Assembly (NCBI GenBank): GCA_947623765.1
Contig: CANQIG010000041.1
Span: 1-12,085, forward strand
DNA length: 12,085 nt
Direction: 5' to 3'
Source: an uncultured Clostridia bacterium
GTDB lineage: Bacteria > Bacillota > Clostridia > Oscillospirales > Acutalibacteraceae
In this document: one piece after another, positions 1 to 6,224 of the stretch
Layout of the letters: the number at the start of each line of letters is the position of its first letter
Numbering within the stretch: the first letter of the stretch is position 1
Position numbers and translations under genes: made by a program
The notes under the pieces: generated by a model
The model's input: the letters and a program-made list of their open reading frames with translations, nothing else
Database searches by the model: none
What the model was told of the DNA's origin: nothing

Positions 1-123
1 CCCGTTCTTTTCGAGCAGGGGGACCATGGCTTTGGCGATGCGGTTCATCCAGAGCTGTTCATCGCCCTCGGTGAGGTATTTGTTGAACGGCTGCAAAGAC
101 GGGCTGAGGTAAACGGTCGGCAT
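1..123 (-). CDS. N-acetylmuramoyl-L-alanine amidase-like protein, N-terminal 41 codons only
   Basis: This partial gene starts at 123 and runs off the left edge. The 41 visible residues begin MPTVYLSPSLQPFN and continue with WMNRIAKAMVPLLEKNG. That opening (VYLSPS, an asparagine near residue 14, then MNxIAxAM) resembles the beta-strand and first helix of clostridial Amidase_3-type cell-wall amidases, which cleave the bond between MurNAc and the stem peptide. The zinc ligands would lie beyond the edge, so the call rests on the N-terminus alone. Two in-frame ATGs exist, at 129 and 123. I prefer 123 because the GGGAG site at 131-135 is 7 bases away, against 1 base for the other. The start follows the deacetylase stop by 2 bases, so the two genes are probably translationally coupled. 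Confidence 0.6.
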   Translation of the reverse strand, partial: MPTVYLSPSLQPFNKYLTEGDEQLWMNRIAKAMVPLLEKNG

Positions 124-125
124 AT

Positions 126-989
126 TCATTCTCCCTTCAAAATGCGCGCGAAAAAAACCTCCGACGACACCCCGGAAACGCGCAGGAAGCGCCCGAGGTC
201 ATAGAGCGACGACGGGTCGCGGCGGATCTCGCTGAGCTTCTCCTCGCAGGAAAGCGTCACGCGAAAGCCGAGCCGCCGCACGATCTCCGGCTCGCCCTCG
301 CTCACTGCGCCGAACGGGTACGCAAAGAGCACCGGCGCGCGCCCGAGCTGCACGAGCGCTTCCTCCTGAAAGCGCGTCAGGTCCTCCGTGAGCGCCAGCG
401 CATACGATTCGGCGCTCTCCCCCGCCTTCCGCTTCGTGCCAAAGCGCGCCCCATTCGTCGAATGCATATCGAACGAGTGGTTCCCGATCTCGACCGTGCC
501 GCTCTCCTGCATCTCCCGAAGGTGCGCCCACGTCGCTTCGGCGTAGGCGGGGTTTTCGTCCGGGTGCTCGGTGTAATAATCCGCCCACTTCCCGATCATC
601 GAGAGGACGAACTTCATCCCGTATTTCTGCGCGAGCGGGTAGGCGTAGAGGTAGTTGTTCACGTAGCCGTCGTCGAAGGTCAGGAGCACCGGCTTTTCCG
701 GCAGCGGCACGCCGCGGTCCGCGTAGGCGATGAGGTCCTCGGAGAGCACCGCCGTATAGCCGTGTTCCGAGAGCCAGCGGAAGTCGCTCTCGAGCTCCGC
801 CGTCGAGATCACGTACTGCCCGAGATCGCCCGATTCGACAACGGAATGGTACATCACGACCGGCAGCGTCACGCCGCTCTCCGCCGCAAACGCGCCGAAC
901 GCCGCGCCTGCGCCCGTCAAAAGCAGCACGAGCGCGAGCGCCGCCGCAAAGAACCGCGCCGCCTTTCCGAAGCGCACCACCGCGAACAC
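126..989 (-). CDS. Membrane-anchored polysaccharide deacetylase (NodB/CE4 family)
   Basis: This is a predicted metal-dependent deacetylase of N-acetylated envelope polysaccharide acting outside the membrane. With the GTG start at 989 it has 287 residues: a short basic N-terminus (RFGKAARFF), a hydrophobic anchor or signal at about 12-34, then the NodB fold. Visible motifs are VMYHS at 45-49, the catalytic-base and metal motif TFDDG at 104-108, the metal histidines in HSFDMH (H171, H176), and YPFG at 224-227. The last is the form seen in PgaB/IcaB-like members rather than the RxPY of classical chitin or peptidoglycan deacetylases. The region between the first two motifs (about 134-156, rich in Tyr, Glu and Asp) looks longer than the minimal fold. 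An ATG at 1037 would add 16 residues but has no ribosome site and may lie in the promoter. GTG 989 has AAGGGAG 8 bases upstream. It is followed directly by the amidase gene. Substrate is not determinable. Confidence 0.85.
   Translation of the reverse strand: MFAVVRFGKAARFFAAALALVLLLTGAGAAFGAFAAESGVTLPVVMYHSVVESGDLGQYVISTAELESDFRWLSEHGYTAVLSEDLIAYADRGVPLPEKPVLLTFDDGYVNNYLYAYPLAQKYGMKFVLSMIGKWADYYTEHPDENPAYAEATWAHLREMQESGTVEIGNHSFDMHSTNGARFGTKRKAGESAESYALALTEDLTRFQEEALVQLGRAPVLFAYPFGAVSEGEPEIVRRLGFRVTLSCEEKLSEIRRDPSSLYDLGRFLRVSGVSSEVFFARILKGE
131..135 (-). promoter_or_regulatory. Ribosome binding site deciding the amidase start
   Basis: GGGAG on the minus strand lies inside the last codons of the deacetylase. 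Its 7-base spacing selects the ATG at 123. The ATG at 129, which overlaps the deacetylase stop as ATGA, is too close to use it well. Confidence 0.55.
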
Positions 990-997
990 CCGGACCA

Positions 998-1004
998 CTC
1001 CCTT
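998..1004 (-). promoter_or_regulatory. Ribosome binding site deciding the deacetylase start
   Basis: AAGGGAG on the minus strand lies 8 bases before the GTG at 987-989. No comparable site precedes the ATG at 1037. The GTG start gives a standard signal/anchor N-terminus. Confidence 0.5.
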
Positions 1005-1032
1005 CTCCCATACGGTATGCGGCACGCCCTGT

Positions 1033-1059
1033 CCCATAGAACCCGCGGCGCGGGGTCAA
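1033..1059 (-). promoter_or_regulatory. Weak candidate promoter for the deacetylase-amidase unit
   Basis: TTGACC (1054-1059) and TATGGG (1033-1038) on the minus strand are separated by 15 bases, shorter than the ideal 17. It sits just after the preceding operon's terminator, where a promoter is needed. If used, transcription would begin near 1027, inside the longer ORF version, which would favour the GTG start at 989. Confidence 0.25.
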
Positions 1060-1062
1060 AGC

Positions 1063-1105
1063 AAAAAGAGCCCCGCGCCCGCCGAACGCGGGAGCAGGGC
1101 CCTCT
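1063..1105 (-). terminator. Rho-independent terminator of the glycosidase operon
   Basis: Read on the minus strand, a long GC-rich hairpin (1068-1105) has a CCCGC/GCGGG inner stem, a GTTCG loop, a GCCC/GGGC outer stem and a few wobbles or mismatches. It is followed by TTTTT at 1063-1067. It lies about 40 bases after the MGH1-like stop codon. Confidence 0.8.
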
Positions 1106-1146
1106 GTCTCAGGGAAATTCGGTTTTCGGTGGCGCGGACGTCCGGC

Positions 1147-2352
1147 TTACCCGGCCGTTTCGATGCGACGGAACGCCGTACATTCGGGATCGTCCGGCGC
1201 GTACCTTTCGCGGGCCTCGAACGGCATCACGTAGGCGAGCGCGCTCCAGCCCCAGAACGGGGAGAGCCCCTGCCCGGTGCCGGTCTCGCCGTTGTAATAT
1301 TCGCGGGTCGTGCTCTCGAGGAGCGCCATCTCGAACGTCTTCGCGGCGAGCGCCTCCGCCTCCTTCCAAAAGCCGTGGCGCATCAGCCCGTGCAGGATCA
1401 TGTAATTCGTCGGGATCCACGTCGGGCCCATCCAGTTGCATTCGCCGCCTTTTCGCTCCTGATAGTAGCCTGTCTCGTTCTTCGCCCACGTCGCGACGGG
1501 GTACTGCAGCCAGAACTCCTCCGGGTTCAGGAGATGCTCCCGGACGAGCCGTTCGGCGCGCTCGGGGCGGATCGTCCCGAGCCAGAGCGGCAGCAGACCG
1601 GAGACCGTCTTCAGGCGGTTCAGCGCGCCCGTCCGCTCGCTGCGGTCGAAGTAAAACCCGGCGGACTCGTCCCAGAAGGTCTTCTCGATCCGCGCGGTGA
1701 GCGCCTTTGCGCGCGCGGCAAGATCCGCCGCGTCCGCCTCGCGCCCGAGCAGGGCGGCGAGCGCAGCCATCGCGCGAAGCTCCCGCACGAGGTACACCGC
1801 GAGGTCCACGCCCTCATACTCCATCACGCCGATGAAGCCGAGGCGCGGCGACTGGTTGTCCATGCCGCTGTGGTCGGAGCCGTCCCAGAACGGGAGGCCG
1901 TTTTTGTCCGCGTCGCAGTGGCGGAACCAGTAATCAATGTAGTTTGCGAGGCGGTCGTAGTATTTCCCCTGCAGCCAGCGGCAGTCGCCGGTCTCGCGGC
2001 AGCCGAGCAGAGCGGTCTGCGCGAGGAACGGCTTGAAGTGGTGCCGCGGCTTCGGGTAGGCGACGCCCATCGTGCGCGGGATGAAACCCGAGGGCTCCTG
2101 CTCGTCGAGGAACATCTCGACGTTCGTCCGGCAGAACTCCGCGTGGCCGAGGTACGAGAGGAACAGGCACTCGAAGTAGAGGTCCCAATCGTAGAACTCG
2201 CCGTAGCTATAGCCGGTCACGACGCGGCGGCCGTTGTGGAACCGCACGCCGTGCGTGAAAAGGTCCCGTTCCAGCTCCGCGAGCCGCGCCGCAAGGCGTT
2301 CCGGCGTGCAGCGGGGGTCGATCCCTGCGGGAAGAAGCGCTTCGATGCGCAT
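1147..2352 (-). CDS. MGH1/GH63-like six-hairpin glycoside hydrolase
   Basis: This 401-residue protein has no signal peptide and so is predicted cytoplasmic. It appears to consist of a single (alpha/alpha)6 toroid, about the size of stand-alone mannosylglycerate-hydrolase-like (MGH1) proteins of clan GH-G. Visible family features are YDWDLYFE at 54-61, FWDGSDHSGMDNQSPR at 155-170, in which D165 of the MDN motif matches the proposed general acid, CNWMGPTWIPTNY at 305-317, typical of GH63/MGH1, and EYYNGETGTGQG at 351-362, whose first glutamate E351 is the candidate general base. Family members invert alpha-glucosides, alpha-mannosides or mannosylglycerate; substrate cannot be read here. The ATG at 2352 is 5 bases from GAGGAGG (2358-2364). 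That site overlaps the stop codon of the rhamnosidase gene, only 10 bases upstream, so expression is probably coupled. A joint role on a rhamnose-containing glycan is inference. A terminator follows. Confidence 0.82.
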   Translation of the reverse strand: MRIEALLPAGIDPRCTPERLAARLAELERDLFTHGVRFHNGRRVVTGYSYGEFYDWDLYFECLFLSYLGHAEFCRTNVEMFLDEQEPSGFIPRTMGVAYPKPRHHFKPFLAQTALLGCRETGDCRWLQGKYYDRLANYIDYWFRHCDADKNGLPFWDGSDHSGMDNQSPRLGFIGVMEYEGVDLAVYLVRELRAMAALAALLGREADAADLAARAKALTARIEKTFWDESAGFYFDRSERTGALNRLKTVSGLLPLWLGTIRPERAERLVREHLLNPEEFWLQYPVATWAKNETGYYQERKGGECNWMGPTWIPTNYMILHGLMRHGFWKEAEALAAKTFEMALLESTTREYYNGETGTGQGLSPFWGWSALAYVMPFEARERYAPDDPECTAFRRIETAG

Positions 2353-2362
2353 GGCAGCCTCC

Positions 2363-4996
2363 TCAGATCAGATACGAATACGTGCCTGCGCCGACGGTCT
2401 CGCGGACCGCCTCGCCGTTCGCGCCGGTGAGCACGATCTCCGCTTCGGCGTCGAACGGGACGGTGAAGGTGTAGCGCACCCTGTCGCCCTCGTACTTCCA
2501 GCCGCTCACGTAGCGGCCTGCGGCGGTCTCGACCGTGGCCTTCGCCTCGCCGAGGCGCTTGTCGGGCATCGGGCGGAGCACGGCGCGCTTGTAGCCGGGG
2601 GCCTCCGCGACCGGGTTCAGCCCGCAGACGTCCTTGTACACCCACTCGAACACCGCGCCGTAGGCGTAGTGGTTCATGGAATTCATCGAGATGCCGCTGA
2701 TCTTCCCGTCCGGGTTCACGGAGTTCCACCGCTCCCAGATCGTCGTCGCGCCCATGTTGACCTCATACAGCCAGCTCGGGAGGTCCTCCTGCAGGAACAG
2801 CGTGTAGGCATCCTCGTTCGCGCCGTTTTCGGAGAGCGCCCGGCAGAGCACCGGCGTGCCGAGGAAACCGGTCTTCAGGTGCATCCGGTTCCAGCCGAGC
2901 AGCGCTTTGAGCGAGCCGAGGATCTTCCCGCGCGCGTGCTCCGGCGCGAGGCCGAACGCGAGCGAGATCGCGTTGCCGGTCTGCGTCGCGGCGGCGCAGA
3001 GGCCGCCCGGCGTGTAGTATTCGCGGCGGATCGCGTCGAGGATCTCCTCCGCGCGCTTCTTGTAGACCGCGTAGTCGGTCGTCTTCCCGAGGACGCGCGC
3101 CGCGTCGCGGACGCAGCACGTCGACTTGTAGTAGTACGCCGAGCAGAGGAACGTCACGTCCGTCCCGCCGAGCACCGATTCCGGGTTGAAGCCGGATTCC
3201 GGGCCGTCGAGCGCGAGCCAGTCGGCGAAGTGGAATTCGAGCCCGAGCCAGAGACGCGTGCCGCCGTGGGCCTCGTCGTAGCGGTAGACCCAGTCCGCCC
3301 AGGTCTTCATGTTGTCATACGCGTTTTCGAGGATCGCCGTGTCGCCCGAGGCGAGGTACGTCTCCCACGGGACGATGGCGGCGGCGTCCGCCCAGCCGCA
3401 GTGCCCGCCGGTGGAGAGCATCGGGTGCTCCTCCTGGTGCTTGCCGCGCACCATCAGCGGCGCGACGTCCGGCGCTTTGCCGTCGGCCTTGTTCTGCTCG
3501 ATGAGTAGGTCTTTCATGTATTTGGTGTAGAACGCTTCGCAGTCCATGTTGTAGTTCGCCGTCGGGCAGAACGCCTGCGCATCGCCCGTCCAGCCCATGC
3601 GTTCGTCGCGCTGCGGGCAGTCGGTCGGAACGTCGAGGAAGTTGTCGCGCTGGCTCCAGACGGAGTTCAAGAACAGCCGGTTGACCTTCTCGTTGCCGGT
3701 CACGATCTCGCCGGTCGCCTCCAAGTCGGAGTACATCGCCCAGGCCTCGACATTTTCGATGCCGTCGAAGCTCCCGACGCCGGAGAACTTCACGAAGCGG
3801 AAGCCGTAGAACGTCGCGACAGGCCGCACGAAGGCCTTCCGCCCGTCGGAGATAAAGCGGTACTCTGCGAGCGCGGAGCGCATATTGTCGCGGTAGAAAC
3901 AGTCGTCCTGCAAAAGCTCGCCGAACTGGAGCCGCAGCGCTGTGCCCTTCGGGAGGTCGGCGGTGAACGTCAGCCAGCCGGTGATGTTCTGCCCGAGGTC
4001 GAGCACGAGCTCGTTCTTCGGCGTCGTGATGACCTTCGGCGCGATCCTGTGCTTCGCGCGGACGGGCAGCGAGAGCCGGTCGGTGATCTCTCCGAGCTTC
4101 GTCGAGGTGTTGATCTTCACGCCCTGCCAGTCCGCATACGCGCAGTTCGGCGAGGCCCAGTTTTCGATCTCGAGCGCCTGCTCGTACCGCTCGCCGTCGT
4201 AGATGCTGCCGAACGTCAGCGGACACGGCGCGGACTGCCACGTCTCATCGGTGCAGACGACGGTCTCGCCCGCGTCGGTCACGATATGCAGCTCGCCGAG
4301 GAGCAGATATTCGCTCGTGAAATTGTTCGCGGGCGCGCCGGGGAAATTCGTCTCGTAGTCGCCGGGCGCGCCGTCAAACGCGAAGCGGCCCTTTGCCCAG
4401 CCGTTCCCGACGATCGCGCCGACGGCGTTCTCGCCCTCGTGGACGAGCTCCGTCACGTCGTACGTCTGGAGCTGGATCCATGTGTCATAGGCCGTGCAGT
4501 CCGGCGCGAGATATTCGTCGTTCGCCTTTTCGCCGTTCACGTAGAGCTCGTACACGCCGAGCCCCGTAAAATACGCGCGCGCGGAGTGCACCTTACCGGA
4601 AACGGTGAAGGTCCTGCGGAAGTACGGCGCGGTGTCTGCGGGCAGGTCCGGCGAGATCGGCTTGCCGCAAAGCGGCTCGTCCATCTTGCCCGTCTCGAAC
4701 CACGCGGGCTCGCTGACGCAGACCTCCCCGCGCTCGTTCTCGACGGTCGCGCGCCAGAAGTAGCGCGTGCGCGGCTCGAGCGCGAAATCGAGCTTCACGC
4801 CGAGCGAGGAGAGCGTCTTCGAGACGCCCGTGTCATAGACTTTCTCCCCAAAATCCGGGTCTTTCGCGACCTCCACGCGGGCCGAGACCTGCTTTTTCGC
4901 GTCCGTCTCCGCGACGACCCACGAGACCGAAGGGGTCCTGAGGTCAAAGCCGAGCGGGTTTACGATCCGGTTCGTCTTCATTCGTTCGATTTTCAT
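2363..4996 (-). CDS. Alpha-L-rhamnosidase, glycoside hydrolase family 78
   Basis: This 877-residue protein should release terminal alpha-L-rhamnose from oligosaccharides or plant glycosides by inversion. Approximate domain order: Fn3-like N-terminus (1-104), rhamnosidase N-terminal lectin-like domain (125-290, with TGLGVYELYVNG near 144-155 and VGNGWAKGRF near 196-205), concanavalin-like domain (315-420, with LDLGQNITGW at 332-341), catalytic six-hairpin domain (425-790) and C-terminal beta-sandwich (790-877). The catalytic signature is DCPQRDERMGWTGD at 459-472, with E465 as likely general acid. E755 in TTIWERW matches the family general base. HYAYGAVFEW (776-785) is also typical. There is no signal peptide, so it is probably intracellular. 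The ATG at 4996 has AAGGGGG (5005-5011) 8 bases upstream; the internal ATG at codon 6 lacks a site. It is the first gene of a two-gene operon with its own promoter. No sugar transporter or regulator is visible next to it. Confidence 0.95.
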   Translation of the reverse strand: MKIERMKTNRIVNPLGFDLRTPSVSWVVAETDAKKQVSARVEVAKDPDFGEKVYDTGVSKTLSSLGVKLDFALEPRTRYFWRATVENERGEVCVSEPAWFETGKMDEPLCGKPISPDLPADTAPYFRRTFTVSGKVHSARAYFTGLGVYELYVNGEKANDEYLAPDCTAYDTWIQLQTYDVTELVHEGENAVGAIVGNGWAKGRFAFDGAPGDYETNFPGAPANNFTSEYLLLGELHIVTDAGETVVCTDETWQSAPCPLTFGSIYDGERYEQALEIENWASPNCAYADWQGVKINTSTKLGEITDRLSLPVRAKHRIAPKVITTPKNELVLDLGQNITGWLTFTADLPKGTALRLQFGELLQDDCFYRDNMRSALAEYRFISDGRKAFVRPVATFYGFRFVKFSGVGSFDGIENVEAWAMYSDLEATGEIVTGNEKVNRLFLNSVWSQRDNFLDVPTDCPQRDERMGWTGDAQAFCPTANYNMDCEAFYTKYMKDLLIEQNKADGKAPDVAPLMVRGKHQEEHPMLSTGGHCGWADAAAIVPWETYLASGDTAILENAYDNMKTWADWVYRYDEAHGGTRLWLGLEFHFADWLALDGPESGFNPESVLGGTDVTFLCSAYYYKSTCCVRDAARVLGKTTDYAVYKKRAEEILDAIRREYYTPGGLCAAATQTGNAISLAFGLAPEHARGKILGSLKALLGWNRMHLKTGFLGTPVLCRALSENGANEDAYTLFLQEDLPSWLYEVNMGATTIWERWNSVNPDGKISGISMNSMNHYAYGAVFEWVYKDVCGLNPVAEAPGYKRAVLRPMPDKRLGEAKATVETAAGRYVSGWKYEGDRVRYTFTVPFDAEAEIVLTGANGEAVRETVGAGTYSYLI

Positions 4997-5021
4997 GGAA
5001 TTTGCCCCCTTTATACTGAAT

Positions 5022-5050
5022 AGAATACCAAATTTTGGCGATCATTGCAA
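5022..5050 (-). promoter_or_regulatory. Sigma-A-type promoter of the rhamnosidase operon, with a palindrome in the spacer
   Basis: On the minus strand, TTGCAA (5045-5050) and TATTCT (5022-5027) are separated by exactly 17 bases. The region is AT-rich compared with its surroundings and ends 26 bases before the rhamnosidase start. The spacer contains CCAAA-N-TTTGG (5028-5038), a near-perfect small palindrome that could be an operator. That role is inference. Confidence 0.65.
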
Positions 5051-5073
5051 GTCCTTCGCTGCCCTTCGGCGCG

Positions 5074-5105
5074 AAAAAAACGGCACGCCCGCAACGGACG
5101 CGCCG
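5074..5105 (-). terminator. Rho-independent terminator after the rsmA operon
   Basis: On the minus strand, a 10-base-pair stem (5096-5105 with 5081-5090, two G-T wobbles) and a 5-base loop are followed by seven Ts (5074-5080). It lies 23 bases after the small membrane gene and before the rhamnosidase promoter, so it separates the two operons. Confidence 0.9.
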
Positions 5106-5128
5106 CTCCCTGTTTTCGCTGGGGCCGC

Positions 5129-5344
5129 CTATTTCTTCCGGCCTCCGAAATTCCGCAGCGTATGCGCGAGCAGCGCGACGCAGATGAGGCAGGCGCAGAC
5201 CGACGCGCCGACCGAGATCTCCACCAGCCCGAACGGGCCCGTGACCATCGCGGAGAGCGCGGCTGCGGCGGCGATCACGACGAGCGCGAGATAGACGCTC
5301 CTATTGATGATCTCCTGCGGTTCCCTTTTCACCGGTTTTCCCAT
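5129..5344 (-). CDS. Small two-helix membrane protein overlapping the end of rsmA
   Basis: This gene encodes about 71 residues: a charged N-terminus (GKPVKREPQEIINR), a helix at about 16-35 (SVYLALVVIAAAAALSAM), a short glycine/proline turn, a second helix at about 40-62, and a basic tail ending NFGGRKK. That composition fits a small inner-membrane protein with two transmembrane segments. I recognise no family and give no function. The ATG at 5344 is placed inside rsmA, overlapping it by 44 bases in another frame; AAAGGA directly abuts that ATG, closer than ideal. A GTG at 5332 is an alternative start. A longer version reaching 5455 is a shadow of rsmA. The terminator just after its stop supports it as the last gene of the operon. 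Confidence 0.6.
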   Translation of the reverse strand: MGKPVKREPQEIINRSVYLALVVIAAAAALSAMVTGPFGLVEISVGASVCACLICVALLAHTLRNFGGRKK

Positions 5345-6203
5345 TCCTTTCCAGCGCGAGCGCGGCACAAAGCCGGGCGAAGTCCTCGAGGCGAAGCGCC
5401 TCGGCGCGCGCGTTCTCTGGCAGCCCCGCCGCGGAAAACGCCCTTCGCACCGCATCCTTTTCCATTCCCATCGTGTTCGAGACCGAATTGACGGCGGTCT
5501 TTCGCCGCTGCGCGAACGATGCGCGCACCGTGCGGAAGAACAGCGCCTCGTCCTCCACCTCGACCGGCGGCTTTTCCCGAAGCCGCAGGCGGATCACCGC
5601 AGAGTCCACGTTCGGCGCGGGGAAAAAGCTCCCGCGGCCCACGTGAAAGAGGATCTCCGGCTCCGCGAAATACCGCACCGCCGCGCTGACCGCGCCCGAG
5701 GCGCGCGTCCCCGGCTCGGCGCAGAGCCGCTCCGCCGCCTCCTTCTGCACCATCACGGTGATGCTGTCGATCGACAGGCGCTCCTCGAGGAGCAGCATGA
5801 CGAGCGGCGACGTGATATAATACGGCAGGTTCGCGCAGACCACGGCCCGCTCCCCGCCGAACTGCTCCGCGAGGAGCGCGGCGAGGTCCAGCTTCATCGC
5901 GTCGCCCTCGACGAGCCGCACGTTCGGGCAGTCGGCGAGCGTCTCGGAGAGCAGCGGGAAGAGCCGCCGGTCGAGCTCCACCGCGGCGACGCGGCGCGCT
6001 TTTTGCGCGAGCTCATAGGTCAGCACGCCGATCCCCGGGCCGATCTCGAGCACGTTCCCCGTCTCCGCCGCGCCGCAGAGCGACGCCATTTTCGGGCAGA
6101 CAGTGCCGTCCACGAGGAAGTTCTGGCCGAGGGCCTTGGAGAAGTGAAAGCCGTATTTTTCCAGCAGCGGGCGGATCACCCGCGGATCGGAAAGTCCCTG
6201 CAC
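5301..6203 (-). CDS. rsmA: 16S rRNA (adenine(1518)-N6/adenine(1519)-N6)-dimethyltransferase
   Basis: RsmA (KsgA) uses S-adenosylmethionine to dimethylate two adjacent adenines in helix 45 of 16S rRNA, a late step in 30S assembly. The 300-residue length is normal. Family motifs are KALGQNFLVD (23-32), the SAM-binding LEIGPGIGVLT (52-62), the acidic residue of VELD (75-78), EGDAMKLD (99-106), the catalytic NLPYYITSPL (125-134), and FFPAPNVDSAVIRL (193-206) in the C-terminal part. The start is GTG at 6203 with AAAGGA (6210-6215) 6 bases upstream. It lies 21 bases after the GT-C-like gene and overlaps the next small gene by 44 bases. No separate promoter is evident in that short gap, so it is probably transcribed from 8385-8413. 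Confidence 0.97.
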   Translation of the reverse strand: MQGLSDPRVIRPLLEKYGFHFSKALGQNFLVDGTVCPKMASLCGAAETGNVLEIGPGIGVLTYELAQKARRVAAVELDRRLFPLLSETLADCPNVRLVEGDAMKLDLAALLAEQFGGERAVVCANLPYYITSPLVMLLLEERLSIDSITVMVQKEAAERLCAEPGTRASGAVSAAVRYFAEPEILFHVGRGSFFPAPNVDSAVIRLRLREKPPVEVEDEALFFRTVRASFAQRRKTAVNSVSNTMGMEKDAVRRAFSAAGLPENARAEALRLEDFARLCAALALERNGKTGEKGTAGDHQ

Positions 6204-6224
6204 AAAGAATCCTTTCTGGCGCGG

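Noticed and set aside
462..3508. Long plus-strand open frames (462-1700, 1129-2430, 2234-3508)
   Set aside because: They lie opposite the deacetylase, MGH1-like and rhamnosidase genes and have shadow-like Arg/Ala/Glu-rich composition without motifs.
5345..5455. N-terminal extension of the small membrane protein to 108 residues
   Set aside because: The added part is Arg/Pro-rich, antiparallel to no motif, and lies fully within rsmA in another frame; it looks like shadow coding.
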